Source of the DNA: Sodaliphilus pleomorphus
GTDB taxonomy: Bacteria > Bacteroidota > Bacteroidia > Bacteroidales > Muribaculaceae
Length of the DNA stretch: 64,000 nucleotides
Direction of reading: 5' to 3'
Assembly: GCF_009676955.1 (NCBI RefSeq)
Contig: NZ_CP045696.1
Span: 1-64,000, forward strand
The position numbers were made by a program, and so were the translations under genes. The stretch's first letter is position 1, and each line of letters opens with the position of its first letter. The notes under the pieces are model-generated. The model made no database searches, had not been told where the DNA came from, and saw nothing but the letters and a program-made list of their open reading frames with translations. Shown piece after piece: positions 53,399-62,211 of this stretch.

Positions 53399-54043
53399 AT
53401 GACAACAAACAAGTATTACGCCATGCTCGACAAGATATTGCAGCACGGCAAACGACAGAGCAATAAAAAAGGCGACATAATCTATTTGCTCAATGAGCAG
53501 CTGCATTTGTCGCCTGCTGATTTGCTGGACATATTCGAGAGCCACAATATTGCGCGCAAGAAGTTGCGCAATGAACTCAGCCTGTTTATGGCCGGTGAAA
53601 GAGACTTGACAAAGTACCGAGAAGTCGGGATAAATTGGTGGGATTATTGCGGGCAAATTCTCATTAACAGTTATCCGACCTATTTTGAGAAGTTGCCCGG
53701 TTTAATCGAGCAAATCAATCGAGAGAAGCGGAACAGTAAAAATTATGTGCTGTTCTTAGGCTCAACAGGAGCAGAAACAAATCAGGCGCCTTGTTTAAGC
53801 CTGATTCAGTTCCAGCTCGAAGACGGCGAATTAGTTTTGTCAGCCTATCAGAGAAGCAGCGACGCGAACTTAGGTTTACCAGCTGACATTTACCATTTGT
53901 ATTTGATAGCGCGACAAATAGACGCGCCGTTAAAATCTATCACGTTGAATTTGGGAAACGTTCACATTTACGCTAACAACGTAGAGAGAACGCGCGAACT
54001 TTTGGCCGGAAATGAAGCTGTAAGATTTGACCTGAACGTTTGA
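53399..54043 (+). CDS. Divergent thymidylate synthase/dCMP hydroxymethylase homologue
   Basis: A 214 aa protein from the ATG at 53399. It aligns with thymidylate synthase along its length. Present are E59 (NEL), nucleophile C132 (APC), R152 and D155 (YQRSSD), LGLP at 158-161, and H189/Y191. D163 takes the place of E. coli N177, the change that gives T4 gp42 its dCMP preference. Missing are the RTGTGT loop (Arg21) and the RR pair (126-127) that bind phosphate. It is about 50 residues shorter than usual. It could make a modified pyrimidine nucleotide or be a non-catalytic relative. Confidence 0.72.
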   Translation: MTTNKYYAMLDKILQHGKRQSNKKGDIIYLLNEQLHLSPADLLDIFESHNIARKKLRNELSLFMAGERDLTKYREVGINWWDYCGQILINSYPTYFEKLPGLIEQINREKRNSKNYVLFLGSTGAETNQAPCLSLIQFQLEDGELVLSAYQRSSDANLGLPADIYHLYLIARQIDAPLKSITLNLGNVHIYANNVERTRELLAGNEAVRFDLNV

Positions 54044-54069
54044 ACAGAGGCAGCGAAAGAGACAACAAG

Positions 54070-54111
54070 AACGCCGATTAAAGGCCATTGAAAAGGCTTT
54101 TAATCGGCGTT
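54070..54111 (+). terminator. Terminator at the prophage right end
   Basis: A near-perfect 17-bp hairpin: AACGCCGATTAAAGGCC (54070-54086) with GGCTTTTAATCGGCGTT (54095-54111), 8-base loop, 26 bases after the TS-like stop. It also contains two phased TTTAAT boxes. Confidence 0.7.
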
Positions 54112-54161
54112 TAATCAATTCTGAGGACTGAGAAAAAAGGAAGCGAAAAAAAGAGAAGATT

Positions 54162-54213
54162 TGCTCGTTTCGTTTTTAATTCGTGCTCATTTCGTTTTTG
54201 CGATTATAGTACA
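54162..54213. repeat. Prophage right end with two transposase sites
   Basis: TGCTCGTTTCGTTTTT at 54162-54177 and TGCTCATTTCGTTTTT at 54184-54199, then TAGTAC ending at 54212 and a final A; if the end is CA, the terminus is 54213. These are inverted relative to the left-end copies. Confidence 0.7.
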
Positions 54214-54313
54214 TTGGCTTCTCTTACTAACCAAAAAGTAGGAATTGGATAGATAAAGATAACAGGCATAGCAGCTTTAACTCCCTTTAACACGACAGCG
54301 CTGTGCAGTACCG

Positions 54314-55465
54314 CTACTCTTCGCCCACTTCGTGCTTCTTCCACTCCGACATGAGCGTGTAGGCCCCCTGCACGACAACGAGCTCGCCCTGGTTCAAGCC
54401 CGAGAGTATCTCGGTCATGCCATTCTCTTTGCGTCCGGTCCTCACGACACGCGGCACAAATATTTTCTTGCCTTTGCCAGGCTTGTAAATGAAAACGAAA
54501 CTGCGAGACTCGTCGGTGGCGATGCCATCGTCGGGCACAGCGGGTGACTTGCGTGTGATCGTGACAATACTGGCCCTGACATACATGCCTGCCACCAGGC
54601 CGCTCTTGTTGCCGTCGATTGCAATGCGGGCATGCACGGCCTTGCTGCTGTCGTCGAGGATGCCTCCTATCGATTTCACTCTTCCAGCCAAGCGTGTGTC
54701 TCCTATTGTGACTTTAGCCTTCTGGCCGACGCGCAGCTTGCCCAAATCGCGTTCATACACGAGAACGTCGGCATAAAGGCGGTTGTTGTTAACGATCGAG
54801 AATAATTTGGCAGTGGGATCGGCATATTGCCCCAAGGCTGCGGCTACATGCTCGACAGTGCCATCGATAGGGCTTCTCACAGCAATTTCGGTCGCGAGTT
54901 GTCCCCGTACTGCAGCCTGCGGGCTGATGCCCAGTAGCTGCAACTGGCGGGCTGTGGTGCGCACCTCGGCCTGCATGGCACGATACTCTGAGGCAACTTG
55001 CTGGTAGTCTTTGCCTGCGTTCACCTTGTGGCTGTAGAGCGTCTTTTGCCGCTCATATTCCTCACCGAGATAGACGAGTTTCTCCTTGGCCTGCACAAGA
55101 CGCCGCTGCATGTCGATGAGATCGGCGTGGGATAACAGTGCCAATACTTGTCCTCTACTCACTCGCTGGCCCTCGGTCACCAGTATGCGTTTTACATTAG
55201 CTCCCATGGGAGCACTCACCTCGGCCCTGTCTTGCGGCTCTGTCTTGAGTTGCCCGTTGACATTGAGACTTCCAGTAAAGGTGTAGTAGGGCATTGTCTC
55301 GACTGCTACCCCCGAAAGTTTGAATTGTGAAGGTGTGAGTGTGACCACAGCGCTATCGTTTTCCTGTTCTTCACTCTGGTCGCTATCGTTAGTCCTTGTG
55401 CAGGCCGCCAGCAACGCGAGCAGTATCACTGCACATGCTATATTGTTCATTGTTGCTATTTTCAT
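54314..55465 (-). CDS. RND efflux periplasmic adaptor (CzcB/CusB-like)
   Basis: A 383 aa membrane-fusion lipoprotein (lipobox LLAAC). Barrel-sandwich and hairpin regions are visible (GQRVSRGQVLALLSHADLIDMQ, EIAVRSPIDGTVEHVAAALGQYADP), then a beta-barrel and a membrane-proximal domain (LSGLNQGELVVVQGAYTLMSEW). Links the RND pump to the outer-membrane channel. Overlaps the preceding gene by ATGA. Confidence 0.9.
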   Translation of the reverse strand: MKIATMNNIACAVILLALLAACTRTNDSDQSEEQENDSAVVTLTPSQFKLSGVAVETMPYYTFTGSLNVNGQLKTEPQDRAEVSAPMGANVKRILVTEGQRVSRGQVLALLSHADLIDMQRRLVQAKEKLVYLGEEYERQKTLYSHKVNAGKDYQQVASEYRAMQAEVRTTARQLQLLGISPQAAVRGQLATEIAVRSPIDGTVEHVAAALGQYADPTAKLFSIVNNNRLYADVLVYERDLGKLRVGQKAKVTIGDTRLAGRVKSIGGILDDSSKAVHARIAIDGNKSGLVAGMYVRASIVTITRKSPAVPDDGIATDESRSFVFIYKPGKGKKIFVPRVVRTGRKENGMTEILSGLNQGELVVVQGAYTLMSEWKKHEVGEE

Positions 55466-56646
55466 TTGTTTCGGTAATATTCAATATTAAATTTTGTTTC
55501 CAATAGTTTTTGATAGGCGTCGATGTAGCTGAATTCCACGTCCATTGTCGTCTTCAAAGCTTGTATGAAGTCGAGATATCCTATCTGCCCCTCACGGTAA
55601 GACAAAAGCGCATTGCGCCGCTGCTCGTTGGCGAGGGGCAAGGCACTCTTGCGGTAATACTCCACAGTGCGCTGCCACTTGCTATAGTCGCAGTTCAGTT
55701 GACGGTTGTGTACATCGATGCGCCATTGTTGGTCGTTGAGCTCGGTATGAGCTTTCTCAATTTCAACAAGAGCCGATTGCCGGCGTGCCTTGTTAGCCCC
55801 CATGTCTACAGGCACACTCACCCCCACGCTCCACGACCAGTAGCCCAAGCGCGACCCTATCATTTGGCTTCCCAGCTCAACGTAAAGTTTGGGAAGGGCA
55901 TTGGCTCGCATTTCTTTTGAGATGTCGCTGGCCAGCTTCACCTTCTCGTTGGCAAGAACAATGGCTGGGTGAGCTCCAAGCATGGCAGCCGATGTTGCTA
56001 CTTGCTCATCGACAATCACAGTGTCCGACTGGTACAGGGTGTCGGGACTCAGCCATCGGCTCAAGTCGATGTGTGCCTTTTCGACGTCTTTCTCGGCTTC
56101 GATCACATTCAGCTCCACACGCCGATGCTCGCTTTGGGCCGATTGGTACTCAAGCAACGAGGCTGCACGTGTGTCGTAGCGCAAGCGGGCAGCTTCGACA
56201 AAGCGTGTATACAGCTCAGCCTGCTTGCGATACAGCTCCAGCCGCAGCCGTGCCATTTGGTCGGCGGCATAGGCTGAGCTCACTTGCAGTTGCAACTGTT
56301 GTTCAAGCACGCGGGTCGTAGCATGAGCCACACGTGTTTCTTGCTGCAGGCGTTGCCAGCGGGCTTTGACCGAAAAAATGTCGAGATTCTGGCGTGCTGC
56401 CAGCAGTGTTGTCACAGCATCGTTGCCACGTCCTATCTCTTCGCCCCCCATCGACAGCTCAAGGTTGCCGAAGTCTCTTGCCGTGCGTTGCATTGCAAGG
56501 GTGCTTTGAGTGTGCAGGCGCGATGCTTTGAGAGCTGGATAGCGATTCATGGCCATGGCAATGGCTTCTTGCAGACTTATGCTCGGTTGCGCCTGCAGTG
56601 ATGCTGCCATCAACAAGGTACAGAGTATTGAAACAATGATTTTCAT
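55462..56646 (-). CDS. Outer-membrane efflux channel (TolC/CzcC-like)
   Basis: A 394 aa protein with a signal peptide (ending LQAQ) and two outer-membrane efflux repeats of long amphipathic helices (SISLQEAIAMAMNRYPALKASR, ANALPKLYVELGSQM). Coupled by 4-base overlaps to the pump gene upstream and the adaptor gene downstream. Confidence 0.88.
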   Translation of the reverse strand: MKIIVSILCTLLMAASLQAQPSISLQEAIAMAMNRYPALKASRLHTQSTLAMQRTARDFGNLELSMGGEEIGRGNDAVTTLLAARQNLDIFSVKARWQRLQQETRVAHATTRVLEQQLQLQVSSAYAADQMARLRLELYRKQAELYTRFVEAARLRYDTRAASLLEYQSAQSEHRRVELNVIEAEKDVEKAHIDLSRWLSPDTLYQSDTVIVDEQVATSAAMLGAHPAIVLANEKVKLASDISKEMRANALPKLYVELGSQMIGSRLGYWSWSVGVSVPVDMGANKARRQSALVEIEKAHTELNDQQWRIDVHNRQLNCDYSKWQRTVEYYRKSALPLANEQRRNALLSYREGQIGYLDFIQALKTTMDVEFSYIDAYQKLLETKFNIEYYRNK

Positions 56647-59600
56647 TTCTTCGTTTTTTTATTGTTAAACAATGTGTAGATTACGGGCAAGATAATCAGG
56701 GTAAGGATAGTCGACGATATGAGCCCTCCTATCACCACTGTGGCCAGCGGACGCTGCACCTCGCCACCTGCCGACTCACTCACCGCCATGGGTAGAAAAC
56801 CAAGCATTGCTGCCAGGGCTGTGAGCATAATGGGGCGCAGTCGCTCGCGTGTGCCCGAGTAGATGCGCCGTGCAATGCTGGTGATGCCTGCGGCCTCGAG
56901 CGTGTTGAAGCGGTTCATGAGCACAAGCCCGTTGAGCACTGCTACTCCCGAGAGAACAATGAAGCCCACACCAGCCGAGATGCTGAATGGCATGCCTCGC
57001 AACCACAAGGCAAGGATGCCGCCCATTGTCGACAGCGGCACGGCTATGTAGATCATGAGAGCTTGTTTCACCGACTTTAGCGCCGAGTACAGCATCACAA
57101 AGATGATGACTAATGCCACAGGCAGCACAATGCCGAGTCGGGATTTGGCTTCTTGTAGGTTTTGAAACGAACCGCCGTAGCTTATGCGGTATCCGGTGGG
57201 CAAAGTGAGTGTGCTGTCGAGTGCCTTCTTGATGTCGCCCACCACTGTCGAAATGTCGCGGCCACGCACGTTGAGCCCCACATAGGTGCGGCGCGATGAC
57301 CTGTCGCGCGATATCTGCATGGGCCCCGGGGCGTAGCTTATGTTGGCTATTTCGTTCAGTGGGATTTGCTGTCCCGATGGCGTGTCGACATACAACAGTT
57401 TCAAGTCGTCGATACTCTGCCGGTAGGGCTGGCTCAGTCTCAAAACCAGGTCAAAGCGTTTCTCGCCTTCCTGTACCTCGCCGGCTTTGGCTCCTGCAAA
57501 ACCGGTGCTCACACTCTGATTTATCTTTTCAATGTCGAGCCCGTATTGCGCAAGTTTCTTGCGGTCGTAGTTTATCGTGATCTGGGGCAAGCCTGCGGCG
57601 CGTTCCAGAGCCACGTCCTTGGCTCCAGGCACTTGGCTAATGATGGCTTGCATGCGCTCGCCTATGGCATTGAGCGAGTCGAGGTTCTCGCCATAGAGCA
57701 CGACGGCCACATCCTCGCGTACGCCAGTGAGCAACTCGTTGAAGCGCAACTCTACTGGCTGACTGAACGAGAATGTGAGGCCAGGCAGACTTGATAGACG
57801 CTTCTCTATCTTGGCAATGAGTTCCTTTTTGGTTTTGGCGCTTTTCCACCTGCGCCTGTCTTTCTCCAGAATGATGAAGCTGTCGGTATAATCGAAACCC
57901 ATGGGGTCGGTAGGAATGTCGGCTACGCCTATTCGGGCACACACCGTCTTAATCTCGGGGAACGATGCCAAAAGCACACGTTCCACTTCCTGTTCACGCT
58001 TTATCGTTTCACTGAGTGAACTGCCTGGACGCAAAAAAGTCTGCATCGCGATATCTCCCTCGTCGAGGCTAGGGATGAACTCGCTCCCCATGCGGCTCAG
58101 CATGATACCGCTGCCAGCCAGAAGGATTGCTGAGACAGCCAGAGTCGACACCTTGTGCTTCATTGCACACTTTAGTACGGGGTGATAGATGCTGTAGAGC
58201 ATGCTCATAACGCCGTGGCTTGCACGTTCCAGACACAACTCAACACGTGTCAGCCACATCCACCGGCGCCCAAGAGGCCGCATAGAAAGCGTTGTAACCA
58301 TAGGAACATAGGTGAGGCATAGCAAGATGGCGCCAAGCAGGGCAAACGAGAAGGTGAACGCCATGGGACGGAACATCTTGCCACTCACCCCTTCCAGAAA
58401 GAGAATAGGAGCGAAGACGACAAGAATGATCATTTGACCGAAAAAAGCAGAGTGCATCATGGTACTGGCAGCCTTGTTGGTCAACTGGTTCATCTCGTTC
58501 TGGCTGAGACTGGCAATGCGGCAATCTTTCCCCTTCAAGTGTTTGGTAAGCTCGTGCACGGTGCCCTCAACGATAATTACGGCTCCGTCAACGATGATGC
58601 CAAAGTCGATCGCGCCTAAGCTCATCAAGTTGGCACCTACACCGAAAATGCGCATGAGAATGAATGCAAACAGGAGCGACAACGGAATAACCGATGCTGT
58701 GACCAGTCCGCCTCGCAGACTTCCCAGCAACACAACAAGCACAAAGATAACGATGAGTGCCCCCTCGGTAAGGTTGCTGGCTATAGTCGACGTAGTGCGC
58801 TCGATGAGCTGAGACCGGTCGAGAAACGGCTTGATCTGGACACCTGGCGGCAGTGTGCGCTGTATCTCACTCAGCCTTGATTTCACTTTACCTATGACTT
58901 CGGCAGAATTGGCTCCCTTAAGCATGAGTATGGTGCCGCCCACGGCCTCATGACCATCTTGCGTGAAAGCCCCGTAACGCATAGGCGAGCCATAGTGCAC
59001 CTCGTCGGCAGCATCTCCTATGGTGATGGGGACTCCACTGGTGTTTTTCACCACAATGTTTTTAATGTCGTCAAGACTCTTTATAATGCCATCGCCGCGT
59101 ATGAAGTTAGCCTTATGGTCTTTCTCAATATAGGCCCCACCAGTATTGATATTGTTTTTATGCAGGGCTTCGAAGAGCTCGTTTATGCTCACGTGCAAGG
59201 CGTTGAGCTTTGCTGGCGAGAATGCGATCTCATATTGTTTCACACTTCCGCCGAAGGAGTTTACTTCGACCACACCTGGTATCATGATCAGTTGGCGTTT
59301 AACCGTCCAGTCTTGCAGTGTACGCAGTTCCTGAGCAGTATAAATGCCGGTGTCGGCAATGAGGGTGTATTGAAGAATTTCTCCCAGGCCTGTGCTAATA
59401 GGGCCCATTTCGGGTGTGCCAAAGCCCTCGGGGATGTTATCTTTCACCTCATTGAGCTTCTCTTGCACGAGCTGTCGGGGCAAGTAGGTGCCCATTTTCT
59501 CTTTAAAAATGACGGTGACCACCGAGAGGCCGAAACGCGAAATGCTGCGCAGGTCTTCCACACCAGGAAGGTTGCTCATGGCCATCTCCACGGGGTAGGT

Positions 59601-59795
59601 CACATATTGCTCGATGTCGGTAGTCGACAGGTTTGGTGATACGGTTATCACTTGCACCTGATTGTTGGTGATATCGGGCGTTGAGTCTACATTTATCGAG
59701 TTCATCGCCCATATCCCCCCAGCAATGATGGCTATCACCATCATGCCAATGTTGATCTTGTGTGTGATGGAGTAATGTATAATCTTATCAATCAT
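56643..59795 (-). CDS. Heavy-metal RND pump (CzcA-like)
   Basis: A 1050 aa inner-membrane proton antiporter with 12 membrane segments. The TM4 motif is GAIDFGIIVDGAVIIVEG, with both acidic residues of the divalent-cation (HME1/2, Zn/Co/Ni/Cd) class rather than the monovalent Cu/Ag CusA type. Start MIDKIIHYSITHKINIGMMV is typical. First gene of a czcACB-ordered operon. Metal specificity is inferred from this motif. Confidence 0.92.
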   Translation of the reverse strand: MIDKIIHYSITHKINIGMMVIAIIAGGIWAMNSINVDSTPDITNNQVQVITVSPNLSTTDIEQYVTYPVEMAMSNLPGVEDLRSISRFGLSVVTVIFKEKMGTYLPRQLVQEKLNEVKDNIPEGFGTPEMGPISTGLGEILQYTLIADTGIYTAQELRTLQDWTVKRQLIMIPGVVEVNSFGGSVKQYEIAFSPAKLNALHVSINELFEALHKNNINTGGAYIEKDHKANFIRGDGIIKSLDDIKNIVVKNTSGVPITIGDAADEVHYGSPMRYGAFTQDGHEAVGGTILMLKGANSAEVIGKVKSRLSEIQRTLPPGVQIKPFLDRSQLIERTTSTIASNLTEGALIVIFVLVVLLGSLRGGLVTASVIPLSLLFAFILMRIFGVGANLMSLGAIDFGIIVDGAVIIVEGTVHELTKHLKGKDCRIASLSQNEMNQLTNKAASTMMHSAFFGQMIILVVFAPILFLEGVSGKMFRPMAFTFSFALLGAILLCLTYVPMVTTLSMRPLGRRWMWLTRVELCLERASHGVMSMLYSIYHPVLKCAMKHKVSTLAVSAILLAGSGIMLSRMGSEFIPSLDEGDIAMQTFLRPGSSLSETIKREQEVERVLLASFPEIKTVCARIGVADIPTDPMGFDYTDSFIILEKDRRRWKSAKTKKELIAKIEKRLSSLPGLTFSFSQPVELRFNELLTGVREDVAVVLYGENLDSLNAIGERMQAIISQVPGAKDVALERAAGLPQITINYDRKKLAQYGLDIEKINQSVSTGFAGAKAGEVQEGEKRFDLVLRLSQPYRQSIDDLKLLYVDTPSGQQIPLNEIANISYAPGPMQISRDRSSRRTYVGLNVRGRDISTVVGDIKKALDSTLTLPTGYRISYGGSFQNLQEAKSRLGIVLPVALVIIFVMLYSALKSVKQALMIYIAVPLSTMGGILALWLRGMPFSISAGVGFIVLSGVAVLNGLVLMNRFNTLEAAGITSIARRIYSGTRERLRPIMLTALAAMLGFLPMAVSESAGGEVQRPLATVVIGGLISSTILTLIILPVIYTLFNNKKTKK

Positions 59796-59945
59796 GTTGT
59801 TGCGTATTTATTTTACTGCAAGTCTGGCAGAGTTGCTTCCTGTGCCATACACATGACCAGGCATAGCACCACATACTTGCGGCAGCTCAGTGTTGCCGAA
59901 TAAAATAAGATGGAATTGTGCAGTGAAGAGATAAAAAATGGTGTT

Positions 59946-60362
59946 TTACAACTGTGCTGGCGGTGGCGGTCGCAGAGTGAATGCCTCGTCAGCCCATAGG
60001 GCAACATGTGGCGAGCCATAGTGGCGAGCGGCCGCGACACTGCCTGCGCAGTACAGGTTGATTGATGCCTCAAGTGTAGCCTGCGCGCAGAAACCTCGAC
60101 AAGGGGTTGCCGTGCGATGCTTGCAAGGCTGCCGCAACTTGCTGCATAACAGTGGCGCGCAGTCACATGATGTGAGCACAAGATGATGTTGTATTGATTT
60201 GGTTGAATGCGACTGTTGGCCGATGTGCAAATCACCGGCCATGCTGAGTACATTGGCTGCCATGCACACACTCTGCGCATGATGATGATGGGGAAACGAG
60301 GTCACCACCAGCATGACGGCAAGCAGCAGTGAAAGGGCGGCTATGTGCTGTCGCTTTTTCAT
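59946..60362 (-). CDS. His/Cys-rich exported protein upstream of efflux operon (DUF6769-like)
   Basis: A 138 aa protein from the ATG at 60362 (MKKRQHIAALSLLLAVMLVV signal), followed by the metal-binding-looking FPHHHHAQSVC and several Cys residues. Such small proteins commonly precede Cus/Czc operons in Bacteroidetes and may bind metal in the periplasm. Confidence 0.72.
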   Translation of the reverse strand: MKKRQHIAALSLLLAVMLVVTSFPHHHHAQSVCMAANVLSMAGDLHIGQQSHSTKSIQHHLVLTSCDCAPLLCSKLRQPCKHRTATPCRGFCAQATLEASINLYCAGSVAAARHYGSPHVALWADEAFTLRPPPPAQL

Positions 60363-60463
60363 GTTGGCCACAAAGGTAACATAGCTTGAGTGCAACTCAG
60401 TTGCAAAAGATGCCGTTTCACCGGCCAATTGATGTTTTTACCCCGGTTTACCAAGGTTGCAAT

Positions 60464-60493
60464 TTGCTATTTGCACACTTTTGGCTACCTTTG
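60464..60493 (+). promoter_or_regulatory. Promoter of the HxlR regulator gene
   Basis: TTG at 60464-60466, 19 bases, TACCTTTG at 60486-60493; the ATG follows at 60522. Confidence 0.75.
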
Positions 60494-60521
60494 TGAAAAA
60501 CAAGCAGAAACAACAACAGAT

Positions 60522-60872
60522 ATGCCAAAGAAAGAAATCAATCCAGAGTATCTCACATGCCCCATTAGGCAGGTCATTGCCCGTTTTGGCGACAAGTGGT
60601 CGATGCTCGTGCTCTACACGCTTGCCGAAAACAGCACAGGAGTGATGCGCTTCAGCGAGCTCCATGCCCACATGAACGATTGCTCGCAAAAGATGTTGTC
60701 AAAGACACTAAAGTCCCTGCTCGACAGCCATCTCGTGGATCGCAAGGTGTATCCCGAGGTGCCTCCACGCGTGGAATACGGGCTCACCGATACTGGCAAG
60801 TCGCTCATCCCGGCCATCGACACGCTCATCGCCTGGGCCAAGGAGCACTTCGATGCCGTGGTGAGGCCTTGA
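60522..60872 (+). CDS. HxlR-family transcriptional regulator
   Basis: A 116 aa winged-helix protein from the ATG at 60522. HxlR pattern: CPIRQVIARFGDKWSMLVLYTL, RFSELHAHMNDCSQKMLSKTLKSL, VPPRVEYGLTDTGKSL. One conserved Cys near the N-terminus. Divergent from the efflux operon, so it may control it; this is inferred. Confidence 0.9.
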   Translation: MPKKEINPEYLTCPIRQVIARFGDKWSMLVLYTLAENSTGVMRFSELHAHMNDCSQKMLSKTLKSLLDSHLVDRKVYPEVPPRVEYGLTDTGKSLIPAIDTLIAWAKEHFDAVVRP

Positions 60873-60915
60873 ACATGACTGAGGCCAGGGTTGCGTCGTG
60901 TGCAAGCAGCCCACA

Positions 60916-61428
60916 CTATTCTAAAATCAGCTTCCTTACCTCACAATTGTCCATTTTGGCAATTTCATTCATCGGTTTCTTGTAGTATACACTCTGAATG
61001 GCCTTGTTCACGATACCATGCCCCACAGCCATCACGGTTTTGCCTGCATAGTGAGCCACGATCCAGTCGAGAAACTCCTGGGCACGGGCTTTCAAGTGGG
61101 CCAGCGACTCCACGTCGCCAGGCCACTCGTTGAGATATTGCAGCGAGGGTATGTATTTCCCCGTCCAGCTGCCCCAGTCGCGCTCGCGCAGCAGGGCAGT
61201 GGTCTTCACACCTTGGTCGTGAGGCTTGGCAAGAATGCGGCAAGTATCGATCGAACGTTTCAAGTCGCTCGACACAAAGGCGTCGATTTTTTCATCTTTC
61301 ATCTTCTGCGCCAGTTGCTCGGCCTCGGCTACGCCTGTTGCGTTGAGCTCACCTTGTGTTTGGCCTTGCATGATTTTGTTGGCGTTGTCGACTGTTTCGC
61401 CATGTCGTGTCAAGAGTAATGTTGTCAT
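60916..61428 (-). CDS. Histidine phosphatase (phosphoglycerate mutase-like)
   Basis: A 170 aa enzyme with the catalytic LTRHGET at residues 6-12, FVSSDLKRSIDT, RERDWGSW and the second His in VGHG. Substrate unknown; could be a broad phosphatase. Minus-strand -7 box TAATTTTGC lies at 61461-61453. Confidence 0.9.
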   Translation of the reverse strand: MTTLLLTRHGETVDNANKIMQGQTQGELNATGVAEAEQLAQKMKDEKIDAFVSSDLKRSIDTCRILAKPHDQGVKTTALLRERDWGSWTGKYIPSLQYLNEWPGDVESLAHLKARAQEFLDWIVAHYAGKTVMAVGHGIVNKAIQSVYYKKPMNEIAKMDNCEVRKLILE

Positions 61429-61452
61429 TTTCTATTTTTGTTTGTTTTGTCT

Positions 61453-61482
61453 GCAAAATTACAAAAAACATGATAACTTTGC
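61453..61482. promoter_or_regulatory. Back-to-back promoters
   Basis: TAATTTTGC on the minus strand (61461-61453) for the phosphatase, and TAACTTTGC on the plus strand (61474-61482) for the hydrolase. The latter is 6 bases before the ATG, so its mRNA is nearly leaderless. Confidence 0.6.
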
Positions 61483-61488
61483 GACACT

Positions 61489-62169
61489 ATGGAAGAAGTA
61501 TACTCAACCCACGGCATAGAATGTAAAATTCATGTGTATGGCGACACGACACGATGCCTGCCTGTGGTATATGTGCACACTTTTGAAAACCAAGGTCGTG
61601 AGATATGGAACGAGAGCTGCAAAATGCAGGCCAGGCAGCACGTGCTGGTAGAAATCGACGGTCTCGATTGGGACAACTATCTCGCCCCGTGGCCCACCGA
61701 GCAGCTGTTTAAGAACAATCCCCCCATGCGGGGACGAGCCGGCGAGTGGCTGCGACTGCTTGAGGGCGAAGTTATCCCTGCTGTCGAAGCGCAGTTGCAT
61801 GTCACGCATCGTGTCATTGCAGGCTACTCACTTGCCGGCCTTTTTGCACTGTGGTCGGCCTACAACACTGGCATTTTCGCGGGCGTGGTTGCTTGCTCGG
61901 GCTCGTTTTGGTACCCCGATTTTACCAGCTATGTGCAGGCCCACGATTTCGTCACACTGCCATCGTGCATCTATTTCTCATTGGGCGACAAGGAAACCCG
62001 CCTGAAAAATCCTGTGCTCAACACAGTAGAGGAGCGCACGCGCTGGTTGTGCGAGCACTACAGCAGCATGGGGATCAACACAGTGTTTCAGCTCAACAAC
62101 GGCAACCACTACCAGCAGCCGGCATGGCGCACAGCCCGCGGCATCACATGGGCCCTGAGGCAGTTATGA
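61489..62169 (+). CDS. Alpha/beta hydrolase, esterase-like
   Basis: A 226 aa cytoplasmic protein with nucleophile elbow GYSLAG (Ser near residue 109) and a C-terminal His in NGNHYQQPAW. Resembles enterochelin esterase/YbbA-type hydrolases. Substrate unknown. Confidence 0.82.
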   Translation: MEEVYSTHGIECKIHVYGDTTRCLPVVYVHTFENQGREIWNESCKMQARQHVLVEIDGLDWDNYLAPWPTEQLFKNNPPMRGRAGEWLRLLEGEVIPAVEAQLHVTHRVIAGYSLAGLFALWSAYNTGIFAGVVACSGSFWYPDFTSYVQAHDFVTLPSCIYFSLGDKETRLKNPVLNTVEERTRWLCEHYSSMGINTVFQLNNGNHYQQPAWRTARGITWALRQL

Positions 62170-62211
62170 TGAGCTTTTTTTCACGCTTTCTCGATGCTGA
62201 ACCAGCCCGCA

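Larger units (their letters stand above)
19324..54213. mobile_element. Mu-like transposable prophage, about 35 kb
   Basis: The region contains MuA- and MuB-like transposition genes, GemA- and DUF3164-like proteins, Mu-type portal, MuF and gpG proteins, and a contractile tail (DUF2586 sheath, tube). The outer bases are inverted: left GTACTACGGGC.. at 19324 and right ..CGATTATAGTAC ending at 54212. Both are followed inward by the A5CGAAnnGAGCA element. Gene content is complete enough for an intact phage, except for the broken fibre gene. No clear 5-bp target duplication was found flanking these ends, so the exact termini are uncertain by a few bases. Confidence 0.88.

Noticed and set aside
19319..54218. 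5-bp target-site duplication around the prophage
   Set aside because: Tested several end placements (starting GTACTA, TACTA or with TG/CA); none gave matching 5-bp flanks.
54314..60362. Copper/silver (CusA-type) assignment for the RND pump
   Set aside because: The TM4 motif retains DFGxxxDGAVxxxE of the divalent-cation class instead of the CusA pattern.
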